24,254 bases of DNA, from the NCBI GenBank assembly GCA_039105265.1, contig JAPFFF010000377.1:1-24254 (forward strand). Direction: 5' to 3'. Each line of letters opens with the position of its first letter. The stretch's first letter is position 1. This document shows, piece after piece, positions 8,115-17,017 of the stretch. The position numbers and the translations under genes are program-made. Below the pieces are notes generated by a model that had not been told where the DNA came from, made no database searches, and saw nothing but the letters and a program-made list of their open reading frames with translations. This DNA comes from Tritrichomonas musculus (taxonomy: Eukaryota; Parabasalia; Tritrichomonadida; Tritrichomonadidae).

Positions 8115-9119
8115 ATGGAATTACCACCAAGTGTTAACACTTTATATCCTAATCGAGATAATATAGTTAATGATGGCAATACACCTCTTCCAATCGAAAC
8201 AGCCTACTTCCTTGAGGATGCTCAACATGATAAAGCTAAGTTTAATAGGTATTGGTTTAATTTCCCACCAGAATGGTCAACTGCAAACAAAGGGGAATCT
8301 ATTGTTGGTGTTCGTTCAGCGCATATCATTAAGAGAAGACGCAAATTAGAATTTAATGTGACTATATTTAAAGTACAAAAATCCAACTTTGTTTTACATG
8401 GAGGAAATATAAACGACCCTATTTTAACTCAAGAACTACTTGATAAATTCTACCAGGACGAGCTCAAAGAAGAAAATGCAAAAGAGCCTACTTGGAAATG
8501 GATAGCAAATTTTGATGTTATTGATTGGGTGTCAGAGGAAGGGGACTTAAGAGGGTTCTTTGATGCTGTCAACACCGCGATGAAATCTTGGATAGCTATG
8601 CATGGACAATATGGAAATGCATTTTCCCAAAATGATTCATTAATTGCATATCGAGATATACAAACAGATGGATATTATGATAAAGATGGTTTTCATGAAA
8701 TTATATATACCAAAAATAATGATAATATAGAGGAAGAGTCAAGACAATTTATCAATTTTTTCCAAATTGGTGATTGGAATGAGGACTTTGCAGATGTGTT
8801 TAATATAGGCACAGGAGCTTATCAAAATAACCCTAAGAAGTATTTAACTTTAAGTAAGAGGTTGGTATTTGATAATGTATGGGACAGACATCCATGTAAA
8901 ATATATTCATCTATTGGTGAACAAGCATTACATAACTATATTGGAGATAGTGATGTTGAATATAGTCCGATTAAGTTCTTCAAGTTAAACTCAATGGACC
9001 AAAGGTTTTGGATAGACTTCTATAGTGATGCTCATTATAATTGTCCAACAAAACTACCTCCTAAAGATTCATTTGTTATCGAAATGCAATTCCTTCAATA
9101 CGATAAGATGTTTATTTAA
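8115..9119 (+). CDS. Maverick capsid-module protein, penton/minor-capsid candidate
   Basis: The product is 334 residues and looks whole. Conserved features are an N-terminal TLYPNRDN...PLPIETAYF lead, an FNFPPEW block, and GESIVGVRSAHIIKRRRKLE, all repeated in the remnant at 3896-4360. The rest is rich in short beta-prone segments and aromatic residues, with no coiled coil, membrane segment or enzyme motif, which suits a jelly-roll-type capsid protein. Polinton minor capsid (penton) proteins lie near the protease gene, so I infer this role from size, composition and position. A structure-based search would be needed to be sure. The gene overlaps neither neighbour and stops 6 bp before the integrase start, with the stop in TAAA. 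Confidence 0.5.
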   Translation: MELPPSVNTLYPNRDNIVNDGNTPLPIETAYFLEDAQHDKAKFNRYWFNFPPEWSTANKGESIVGVRSAHIIKRRRKLEFNVTIFKVQKSNFVLHGGNINDPILTQELLDKFYQDELKEENAKEPTWKWIANFDVIDWVSEEGDLRGFFDAVNTAMKSWIAMHGQYGNAFSQNDSLIAYRDIQTDGYYDKDGFHEIIYTKNNDNIEEESRQFINFFQIGDWNEDFADVFNIGTGAYQNNPKKYLTLSKRLVFDNVWDRHPCKIYSSIGEQALHNYIGDSDVEYSPIKFFKLNSMDQRFWIDFYSDAHYNCPTKLPPKDSFVIEMQFLQYDKMFI

Positions 9120-9125
9120 AAATAA

Positions 9126-10199
9126 ATGAGTAAAGAAGAACCAAGCCCATATGAAAAATTATACAACAAAGCTAAATGGAAGACCTTGGACAAATATCTT
9201 AGCATGGCAAAACAAGAGAATCTAAATGAAGACGAAGCAAAGAAATACTTTGATGAAAGAGTAGTACATGATAAGAGAGTACCTAAAGCACAATTTATAC
9301 CTATTGTATCCAAACATCCTCATGGTTATCAAATGGATACCTTCATTAATAATAAAGAGGCAGGTGGGTTGAATTATCTAATGTTCATCAATATCAACAC
9401 AAGAAAAGCATATGCATATCCTATGAATGGTAAAGGAGCAAGAGAAGTATTAACAGCACTTCATAAATTTGTTAATGATGTACCTCATGTATATTCGATA
9501 ACAAGTGATGAGGATGCAGCATATTTATCATCAACAGTCTTAGACTTCATGAGAGAGAAGAACATAAAATACCGAACAACAACTGAGAATAACCATAATG
9601 TACTTAACATTATTCATAGGTTTATGAGAACCATAAGAGATGCTATTGGTGAAAATAGGTTTATTCAACCAAAGGAGATGCATGATTTGGTCAACATATA
9701 TAACAACTCTCCGCATAGGTCTTTAGATAATAAAGCACCTAATGATATTACTCCAGAGGATGAAATAAAGTACATACAAAAGAATGCACGCATTAATCCA
9801 TACCATTTATATCCAGGTGAGAAGGTCAGGTTAGTACTTGAAAAAGAACCATTTGGTAAAAGAAGAAGTAATTTGTCCAATGAGTCTTATATAGTTGACT
9901 CGCAAAAAGGTAACCAGTTTGTGGTCAGGTCCAAAGATGGTTCAACCAGTTCATTCCCTGGATATAGGTTGTTAAGGACAAGAGACAAAAGGATTAAAGT
10001 AGCTGAAAGACTAAATGAAGGTAAAGAAGGTATTATTGAACGAATATATAACTTTGATGAAGATACTGGTAAGTATGATTTAAAATGGGAAGGAGTCGAA
10101 GGTGATGATGTAAGGAGAGGTAATCCATTAGTACTTGGTACAGCAGAAAAACAATATTGGTTGGAACAAAAGAAAAATTATGAACGACAAAATATTTGA
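9126..10199 (+). CDS. Maverick retroviral-type (rve) integrase with chromo-like C-terminus
   Basis: The product is 357 residues. The catalytic-core region (about 65-215) has the rve-type landmarks: YQMDTFI, then SITSDEDAAY about 70 residues later, and HNVLNIIHRFMRTIRDAIG followed by YNNSPHRSLDNKAPNDITP. After it comes a small SH3-like segment (PGEKVRLVLEKEPFGKR...SYIVDS). The C-terminal segment IIERIYNFDEDTGKYDLKWE resembles a chromodomain. Maverick integrases (c-int) carry this order and insert the element into host DNA, often with chromatin guidance from the chromo domain. The frame looks whole. It ends at the point where hAT-derived sequence takes over, so the extreme C-terminus may not be native. 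Confidence 0.85.
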   Translation: MSKEEPSPYEKLYNKAKWKTLDKYLSMAKQENLNEDEAKKYFDERVVHDKRVPKAQFIPIVSKHPHGYQMDTFINNKEAGGLNYLMFININTRKAYAYPMNGKGAREVLTALHKFVNDVPHVYSITSDEDAAYLSSTVLDFMREKNIKYRTTTENNHNVLNIIHRFMRTIRDAIGENRFIQPKEMHDLVNIYNNSPHRSLDNKAPNDITPEDEIKYIQKNARINPYHLYPGEKVRLVLEKEPFGKRRSNLSNESYIVDSQKGNQFVVRSKDGSTSSFPGYRLLRTRDKRIKVAERLNEGKEGIIERIYNFDEDTGKYDLKWEGVEGDDVRRGNPLVLGTAEKQYWLEQKKNYERQNI

Positions 10200-11127
10200 A
10201 AAATTTAAAAAATGTGCAAATAAAGAGCTTGCTCCATTTTTTACAATTGTTGCATATTTAGAAAGGTCAACAAAATATTCAATTTTTGTAAAGAAAAGGA
10301 AGATAAAAAAGTTCTTTCATTTATCGATGTACGTTGGACGTCTTTTTGCCAGGCTATTCTTTGTTCTTCTTGAAACAAAAGATTCAATAATCGACTTCTG
10401 TTTACTTAATAACAGACCGTTACCAAAAGAAAAAGAGTGGGAAAATTTATCTCTGCTTAAACAATTATGTATCCAATATATCGAAATCATTGAATTTTTC
10501 GAAAAAGGATGTCTTTGGTGCGTCAAGTTATTTTTTATTTTATATTGATATCAAGCAAGATAGATTCAATGAATTAACATAAAGTTTATTTAAAGAAGCT
10601 ATAAAGTAGTCAATGAAAAAATATCTAAACTTCAAAAAAAGCATTCAAAATTTTGGAAAAGAATTGCACCGATGGCTCTTATTATAAAAATATGGATACC
10701 AATCCATAATTTGCTAACCAAAGGTGAAATTACTTCAGCCAAAAGTGCAATCATATCTAGTATGAAAAAATATGAACCGAAAACATCAACTACTCAAAAT
10801 CAAATACCTGAATACATGAAAAAACATTACCAAAATCTTAATATATTGGATGACAGGAATCTTACATTAAATCCTGAAATACTAAAGAGCCTTTGGTTTG
10901 AGAAAGCAAAAAAATTCTCTAAAAAATCTTTGGCTCTTGTTGCAATTGATATTCTTGGAATGCTGGTCACTTCTGTAGCATCAGAACGCTCCTTTTCTCG
11001 AGGTAGTTTGATAATTAATGACCAGCGAACTCGAATATCAGGCGAACATGCTTGTCAGCAAATGATTGTCGATCTAAACAAAGAGAAAGCCAAAATAGCC
11101 ATGTCGAGAATTGATATTTTTCAATAA
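10200..11127 (+). pseudogene. hAT-family transposase relic, C-terminal half
   Basis: From about 10325 the translation shows the hAT hallmark FIDVRWTSFCQAI. A change of frame follows to LETKDSIIDFC and EWENLSLLKQLCIQYIEIIE, which match the middle of hAT transposases. 10672-11127 is an open frame with the dimerisation domain: LALVAIDILGMLVTSVASER and SFSRGSLIINDQRTRISGEH. The BED zinc finger and the first half of the catalytic domain are absent, and there are stops between 10548 and 10672, so this is a 5'-truncated, frame-broken copy. The left border with Maverick DNA falls somewhere in 10180-10300. I could not see terminal inverted repeats or a target duplication. Confidence 0.75.
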
Positions 11128-11795
11128 TTAACCAATAAAAAACTGATTGCCAAATTTTATCAATTTTTCTTATTTCATTTTTAACAGAATATAATATCAA
11201 TATAACTAAAGTTCAACGATAGTAAATCAAATATATCCATGATTCTTGATATGATGTAACTGACAAAAGTATGACTTTCTTGAATTTATGAAAAACTCAA
11301 CAAAGACATGATAATCTATTAATTCGCTTTGTTAATCATAAATCTCAATTTTAGAGGATAATAATCAGTTACAAAATTTGTCAAGAGTTTCTTAAAATTT
11401 ATTAATTTTAAATGAATATCAGAAAGAACTTTAGACAAAAAGATTCAAATAGCCCATGCGACGTCACAATTTCTATTTCAGTAACCGTTAATCTAATTTC
11501 ACTATTACTTATCCAAAGCCTTTTGGCTGGTAATCATGAGCTTAATCAGACAGGTCTCATAAATTCAAGCACAGATGCATTGAGTCAAATTGGTACAAAA
11601 TTTCAATTCAAGAGATTGAATTATATTGTTGTATAGACGAACCGGTGTACAAACACAGCTCTAAATCCACCAGTTCAATTTGTTGCTACAAAATTAAATA
11701 TCACCTCATTTAGATATGTATCTTTCAGTTTTAAAAAAAAAACCGCGAAGATAAAATTAATAACAATAAAAAAGATAAAATGCATATCAGTTTTA
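11128..11795. other. Spacer after the hAT relic
   Basis: Mildly less AT-rich than the DNA to its right. One 74-codon frame at 11412-11636 has no recognisable domain. It may be the 3' flank of the hAT element or host spacer. No inverted-repeat end could be paired with the hAT relic. Confidence 0.4.
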
Positions 11796-12149
11796 TTAAG
11801 GGCGTACGTCCAATTGAATGAAGAGAATTCAATGAGATTTCTCAAATATTTTGGAGTAAAAAAAGTTGAAGAATAAATTATATTTTGGAGAAAATAAAAT
11901 GTCTATTATTTATAGAATGATAATATATTAAAAAAAAATATTTTTATGCAATATTTTAACATTTTAATTCAAAATTATTTTTTGTAAAATTTTATCGGTA
12001 AAAAAAAATAATAGTTTTCTGATCGTTTAGGACAAATATCATCATTTTTGACCTAAACTTTTTCATAATTTGGAAGTATTGAAAGATGTATTCTATGAGT
12101 TTATTCAATATTAACAAGTTTACAACATTTTTGGGACGTACGCCCTTAA
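11796..12149. mobile_element. 354-bp MITE with TTAAGGGCGTACGTCC terminal repeats
   Basis: A perfect 16-bp inverted repeat, TTAAGGGCGTACGTCC at 11796-11811 and GGACGTACGCCCTTAA at 12134-12149, bounds about 320 bp of AT-rich, non-coding DNA. The GC-rich ends stand out sharply from both flanks and interior. The outer TTAA could be a piggyBac-type target site. Alternatively, TA could be a Tc1/mariner-type duplication with ends starting AGGGCGTACGTCC; the sequence does not decide between them. It is non-autonomous, with no transposase fragment inside. Confidence 0.75.
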
Positions 12150-12635
12150 ATTAGAAATCTTTGGAAATAAACTATTGAAAAAGTTATGTTTTATAAAACA
12201 TCAATTTTTTTTTTTATCTTAATGAAAATGCATATTTCACCAATTCTTGAAGTAAATTATTCATTTACGATTTTAATATATGTTTGAAAGCCATTTTATA
12301 TATTGGCTTTATTTTTTTTATCCAAATCTAAAATTTTATTGATTAAAAATATTTTTTTTCTGGTCAAAAACAAATATTTATTAACAAGGATTATAAAATG
12401 TGAAAAATCATTTTTTTTAAAACTTATTCAAGTTTTGAGATATATAATTGGATTTGATAATAATTATTTATTTTCTTTATTTTTAAAGTTTATGGAGAAA
12501 TTATTTGATAAATAAACAATTTTAATATAAAAATTGCTTTATTATTTCTAATCATATTGTAAATTTTTAAAAATTTTGTAAATATTTAAAAATGAACAAT
12601 ATTATTATATGTCATATCAAATCTTAATAAATAAA

Positions 12636-12745
12636 ATAGTAGATAAATCATAATGTAAGAGACAGTTTGAACTAATCTCGAAATATTTTTTTTTTAATAT
12701 CGAGAATGATTTTTCAAACCGCATCATCTACATATAACTATGATT
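12636..12745. repeat. Imperfect fold-back (inverted repeat)
   Basis: The arm GTAGAT...CAGTTTGAAC..ATCTCGAAATATT pairs with the downstream AATATCGAGAAT...TTCAAACCG...ATCTAC around an A/T loop near 12690. The pairing is interrupted but extends over roughly 40-50 bp per arm. It could be a decayed small inverted-repeat element or a structured non-coding site. Confidence 0.5.
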
Positions 12746-13298
12746 CTGACTTTTATTATATAATTTTTTTGTTTTTAATATATAGGCTTTCCATTTAACG
12801 TGAAATAACAATTTTTAAATAATCCTTTGAATATTGAATAAACATTAACTACCTTAAATCTCAATTTTCAATAACGTTGTAAAATTTCAATAATCAATTT
12901 TTTTTTATGTGAGTTTTTATTTGATCATAAATAAAGAAATATTTGCTAAAAATACTAAAATAATGCTAACACAGAGGATAATTTTTATTTTTTAGAATAT
13001 TGAAAATTCTATTGCTCTTAAACATTATCAAAAAATAATATTTTGAATATGAAAATTGGTCAAAAATAAAAAAAGCATTATTGGAATAAAAAACAATTAA
13101 AATAATCGTGTTTTTAAAATAATAAATCTATAAAACAGTATATATTTTATATTATCTCATTTAATAATATATTTAGGCACTTTTTATTTCTCATCAGAAA
13201 GAAATTTTCTGATTAATAGATTAAAAACAAATAAAATATGATATTGATATCAAATCAAAGAATCGGATTTTGTTCAAATGGTTGGTTGCAAATATATT

Positions 13299-13339
13299 AT
13301 AATTATTATTATTATTATTATTATTTTTTTTTTTTTTTG
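13299..13339. repeat. ATT microsatellite followed by poly-T
   Basis: About nine ATT units run into a T tract of around 15 bases. This is low-complexity sequence in the spacer. Confidence 0.85.
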
Positions 13340-14210
13340 TTTTTGAGAAAATAAATGAAAACAATATATTCCGGTGCTTTGTGTTAAATCTCCATTTATT
13401 ATATAACAAAATATTGATTTTTGAAAAAATATTTAATCAGATTATAAAAAAGAATTAATAAAATATATAATTAATCACAATTATTTATGATATTCATTTT
13501 TTTTTGCCATATTGCATATATTTTTTATTTCAGTATAATTATTTATCATTTTTCATATTTTTTTATAATCCAAATTGATCAATATATTCTGAATACATTC
13601 TAATTTCGTTGATTAAACAAAAATAATCTATTTTTATTGAATCAACGTTTTTATTCAAATCATTTATAAATTAATGTTTTACTTAGTTTAAATATTTCTG
13701 CAATGATAAATATTAAACTCTTTAAAACTTTTAAAATCTATCATAGAAAATTACATTTCAGGGGTTAAAATAACAGAATTTTTATGCGATTTCATAACTA
13801 AAATATAAGCTTTCAATTTCTTTATCTCTTAATTCAATAAATAAAATTAGTCAAATAGAAAAAAAATTTATAATTTCTTCAAAAATAGATGATACAATTA
13901 TAAATAATTAGATTTAACATGAAAACTACCTATAAATTGAAATTTCTGTTTATTTAAATTTTGATACATCAACTATTGAAAAAATAAAAAACTTAATCTT
14001 CCAGAAAATTCAAATTTGATATGTATGACCATTTTCTTCTGAAAAAATATTGTTGAAAGTTAAGTTTTTATCTCAATTAAAACATTAAATTTTTGCATAA
14101 TGAAACATTTTTTAAATTTGTTGATATTGTGGAGCACCAGATTTCAATTTTTTAAAATAATATTTTAAAATCATTTGAAAAAAATAATTTAAAAATATAT
14201 ATTAGTTAAA

Positions 14211-14214
14211 TTTA
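14211..14214 (-). terminator. TAAA poly(A) signal overlapping the Myb stop codon
   Basis: On the minus strand the codon TAA is followed by A, giving TAAA. In Trichomonas the tetramer UAAA, often overlapping the stop, is the described cleavage/polyadenylation signal. The same arrangement is seen at 17014-17017 and 23726-23729. Confidence 0.5.
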
Positions 14215-15135
14215 CCAGTCAAGTTCTTCTGGAGTAATTACAATTAATTCATCTTCTTTAAAAATTTCATCATTATTTTCCTTAATAATATTATTTGGAT
14301 TGTCATTCATCATATTTCCCATATTTGATTGAATATAATCAATTCCTTGATCTGTTATTGTATTTATATGATTTATATTTTGATTTATCTGATAAAAGTT
14401 ATTACTTGAATAATCATTTTTTCTTTGATTATTAAATTTACAATTATTCCCTTCTGGATTTGCATTATTTACATCAAAATGATTATTTTTTCCTATATTA
14501 ATTTTCATAAAATCTTTTTTTTCATAATTTAATTTAATTTCTTTTTTTCTTTGGGCTATTGTATGACTAATATTTTTTTTGGTTTTATCATTGTGAAATG
14601 GCTTATTATTATTTAATAGCCAATGCCATCTATTTTTTATTGAATTTGTTGATCTTCCAGGAAAGTATCTTCTCATCCTATTCCAATGCGTCCCATTTGA
14701 TTTGACAAGAGTTATCAGGTTTTTATCCTCTTGCAATGTCCATGGATCAAATTTAAGTGATGGTTGAAGATAATTAGTCCATCGGTCTCGACATTGTTTG
14801 GGTGTCCTGCCAGGGACTAATTTTGCAATATCATTCCATGATGCATGGTTATGCTCTATAGCTGCCATTGTTAATAGCTGATCTTCTTCAAGGGTAAATA
14901 ATTTGCGTTTTGAGTTTTTACGATATGATTCTTTTGATTTACCAAAAGATTCATTTCCTGATTGATTAGATTCCATTATATTGCTTGAATTACATGATTT
15001 CATCAAAATGCTTGATAAAGAACCTTGATTATCGGTTTTTTCATATCCATTAGACCAATAACCAGGATCATTAAATGGAGGAGCTGTTGAAAGAAATTCA
15101 ACTTGACCTGATAACTGTAATCCATTATTAAACAT
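14212..15135 (-). CDS. R2R3 Myb-type transcription factor
   Basis: The product is 307 residues from ATG at 15135. Two Myb repeats lie at about residues 77-177. R2 is FTLEEDQLLTMAAIEHNHAS with W100 and W119, its first aromatic position being Phe in place of Trp. R3 is PWTLQEDKNLITLVKSNGTH with W132, W151 and W170. The recognition-helix regions PGRTPKQCRDRW and PGRSTNSIKNRW are typical of DNA-binding Mybs. The N-terminal 70 residues are Ser/Asn-rich and unstructured. The C-terminal 130 residues are Asn-rich and end in an acidic tail (EDELIVITPEELDW) that could be an activation region. Myb proteins are a large family in trichomonads, some regulating adhesion or iron-response genes through Myb-recognition elements. 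The target of this one cannot be told. Confidence 0.9.
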   Translation of the reverse strand: MFNNGLQLSGQVEFLSTAPPFNDPGYWSNGYEKTDNQGSLSSILMKSCNSSNIMESNQSGNESFGKSKESYRKNSKRKLFTLEEDQLLTMAAIEHNHASWNDIAKLVPGRTPKQCRDRWTNYLQPSLKFDPWTLQEDKNLITLVKSNGTHWNRMRRYFPGRSTNSIKNRWHWLLNNNKPFHNDKTKKNISHTIAQRKKEIKLNYEKKDFMKINIGKNNHFDVNNANPEGNNCKFNNQRKNDYSSNNFYQINQNINHINTITDQGIDYIQSNMGNMMNDNPNNIIKENNDEIFKEDELIVITPEELDW

Positions 15136-15148
15136 TGGAGTTTAATTA

Positions 15149-15153
15149 AATGA
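15149..15153 (-). promoter_or_regulatory. Possible initiator (Inr) of the Myb gene
   Basis: The minus strand reads TCATT, fitting the trichomonad initiator TCA(+1)Py(T/A). Its A lies 16 nt before the ATG, a normal distance for the very short 5' leaders of these organisms. Such a short motif can occur by chance in AT-rich DNA. Confidence 0.3.
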
Positions 15154-15711
15154 ATTATATTTTTCTCAAAAAATAAATATTTAATTGAAAATTGAACCAT
15201 GTCCAATTTAATTGAATTTTGATAACAATTTTTTTTCTTGTATAGATTATAATTTGGAATATCATTAAACTTCTTAGAAAACAAATCAAAATTAATAAAG
15301 GTGGAGCCGATGGGTTTTTATTTTGATCTCAAAAAATTGAATTAAATTATAATAATTTTCAATCAAAAAGTTACATTAACAAATAACCCAATAAAAATTT
15401 AATCTAATCAAAAACTTCAACTTTTTGTAATGTAATACAAAGATTTTATACAAGTACCCATTAAATATATTCTAATTTCCAATCTATTACAATTTTTCTT
15501 TGTAAAAATCATAAACTATATATTTGACTGCATATTCAAATCATTCATTTTTTTTGAATATGACATACTCGAATTATAAAATTAAAATATATTTATTAAA
15601 ATTTAATCTTTAATTAAAATATTTCATATTTTATTTCAATATGTTTTTTAAAAATATATTTTTAAAGAAATTATTATAATTTATTTATGGTATATTTTCT
15701 TTGAGCTTATT
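15154..15711. other. AT-rich spacer upstream of the Myb gene
   Basis: I see no gene here. A minus-strand frame at 15003-15284 overlaps the Myb start in another frame and is a shadow. The segment ends at the target duplication of the MITE that follows. Confidence 0.55.
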
Positions 15712-16205
15712 TTTAAAAGTAGACTTGTTATTTTGAGAATCGATATCAAAAACGTCACCTTTTTGCATCTGATACTCGATTATCAGCTTAAAAATCTGAT
15801 ATCAAGATTATCGATTATCAAGATATCAGATATGAAATGTGATATAAAAATAATTGTAAACTTGATATCAATTACCGAGATCTCGAGATCTCAAACAGAT
15901 TTATCTTTTTTAATAATTGTTATTTGTGATTTAAAAATATTTAAAAATAAATAATATAATGTATTGATGTTTATTTTAAGATTAAAATCAAAAAATACAT
16001 TCTTTTTTTTGAAATATTTGAGATTAAAATACGATCATATATTTATCAAAAAGTTTAATTGAAAATTCTGATATCAAAAGCTGAGAAAAATAATTCTCGA
16101 TCTCTGAAATCGATCTCGAGAATCAGTGCATATTTATGTATCGATATCAAAAAGTCAATCAATTATCGATCTCGAGAATCGGAGAATAACAAGTCTATTT
16201 AAAAG
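15712..16205. mobile_element. hAT-like MITE with 8-bp target duplication
   Basis: The element runs from 15720 to 16197 (478 bp). Its ends are TAGACTTGTTATT and the inverse AATAACAAGTCTA, 13 bp perfect with weaker similarity inward (GAATCGA in both arms). Both sides carry the direct repeat TTTAAAAG (15712-15719 and 16198-16205). An 8-bp duplication with ends starting TAG fits the hAT superfamily. There is no transposase inside. The interior is dense in GATATC (six copies) and in CTCGAG/GATCTCGAG-type palindromes, unlike the flanks, so it may fold strongly or carry transposase-binding sites. Confidence 0.8.
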
Positions 16206-16395
16206 TATCTCATTTTTTTTTTGAGAGAAAACACTTATTAAAATAAGGGAAAAAATAGAAATAAATAAATATGATCTTGAAATCTACATCTGATATTCAT
16301 TGTTAATATTTCAAAATATATTTAAATCATATTTACAAGTATTAAGCCAATAATTAATTTTCAAAAAGGAAAAATAACAAATATATTGGGTAGAT
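16206..16395. other. Spacer between two MITEs
   Basis: AT-rich, no gene or repeat recognised. Confidence 0.5.
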
Positions 16396-16644
16396 TATAG
16401 TATAGTTGAACCTTTCCTAGGGACTTTGAAAAAGTCTAAAATCATCAGAGAAAAAAATGTAAAACCTTTTAATATTTTTTCATAATGTTTACAGTAGCTG
16501 CATACGGCCAAGATGGTTTCGAAAGCAGTCAAAGCAAAACAGAGGCAGAACTGAAACCTCTTTTTTAATTGTTATTTTGATTTTTTTTTCAGAAGGGATA
16601 TGTAACTTTTTGAATGCTCCTCAGAACGGTTCAACTATACTATA
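16396..16644. mobile_element. About 249-bp MITE, probably Tc1-mariner/pogo type
   Basis: The inverted ends are TATAGTATAGTTGAACC (16396-16412) and GGTTCAACTATACTATA (16628-16644). Partial pairing continues inward (TTC..AGG and a CAAAAAG-like block). The outermost TA on each side suits a Tc1/mariner-type TA duplication, and the end sequence AGTATAGTTGAACC recalls pogo-type termini. The interior has a GC-richer piece (about 16500-16560) with a short frame starting MVSKAVKAKQRQN that may be the remnant of a transposase N-terminus. Confidence 0.7.
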
Positions 16645-17013
16645 GTTATGTATAAATTATTGAAGCTGTATATAGCAGAAATCAAGCGATATGAAAAATT
16701 TGACACCAGCATTTTCTTATCTTATTTTAAATGCTCAATTGATTACTATCATTTTTTTTTTTTTTTTTTGATAGCCACTTTTTCTAAAATTGACCTATCT
16801 TATGGTGAAAAAAAATATTTCATTTCACTTTCCAATTATTTGACAAACTTTATTCTGCGAGCTTAAATGTTCTTAATTTACAAGCATAATGCAAAACATC
16901 ACATACAAATCTGTCTTTTACAGTCATATCAAGCTGCTGATAAAAAATAAGATACTGATATACAAAAAATAAAATGAAAATCGCCATGAATTTATTATAA
17001 ACAAAATAAAAGA
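16645..17013. other. Spacer with long poly-T
   Basis: Contains a T tract of about 17 bases near 16753. A 72-codon plus-strand frame here (16648-16866) runs through the tract and has no recognisable domain. It is otherwise the downstream region of the SHIPPO gene. Confidence 0.5.
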
Positions 17014-17017
17014 TTTA
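17014..17017 (-). terminator. TAAA poly(A) signal overlapping the SHIPPO gene stop
   Basis: The stop TAA on the minus strand is followed by A, forming the UAAA tetramer used as a poly(A) signal in Trichomonas. Confidence 0.5.

Larger units (their letters stand above)
5368..10200 (+). mobile_element. Partial Maverick/Polinton element
   Basis: This is a virus-like DNA element of the Maverick/Polinton family. It starts with a terminal AGTAGTATATACTAG and a GC-rich GGGGCTGGCTCCCC dyad followed by a long A-tract. Its parts in order are an HNH-type gene, a small minus-strand gene, a coiled-coil gene, an adenain/Ulp1-like protease, a capsid-module protein and a chromo-type integrase. The last three are packed 21 and 6 bp apart. 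DNA polymerase B, the packaging ATPase and the major capsid gene are not in the window, and no second terminus is seen. The element is therefore incomplete: one end plus about 4.8 kb, bordered by a hAT relic. Three long open genes suggest a younger copy than the remnant at 3720-4606. Confidence 0.75.
12150..14211. other. 2-kb AT-rich spacer
   Basis: Very AT-rich, with no convincing gene on either strand; the few short frames are low-complexity (F, L, I, K, N). It contains a small hairpin AAAGCCA/TGGCTTT (12287-12310), a fold-back (12636-12745), an ATT microsatellite (about 13300-13325), and the downstream region of the Myb gene. Confidence 0.6.

Noticed and set aside
11412-11636. 74-codon plus-strand frame
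   Set aside because: No recognisable domain and no supporting context; a chance frame in hAT-flanking DNA is as likely.
12287-12310. AAAGCCA/TGGCTTT hairpin followed by T-rich DNA as a terminator
   Set aside because: Rho-independent terminators are bacterial; in this eukaryotic AT-rich spacer a 7-bp stem is expected by chance and no gene ends there.
12303-12515. 70-codon F/L/K-rich frame
   Set aside because: Low-complexity translation of AT-rich spacer, no domain.
13221-13409. 62-codon minus-strand frame with poly-Asn
   Set aside because: Comes from the ATT microsatellite and poly-T tract.
12150-14211. tRNA, snRNA or other structured RNA genes
   Set aside because: I looked for TPsiC-like GGTTCGA motifs and clover-leaf arms here and in the other spacers and found none convincing.
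16648-16866. 72-codon frame just after the small MITE
   Set aside because: Passes through a 17-base T tract (poly-Phe), no domain and no initiator; treated as spacer.
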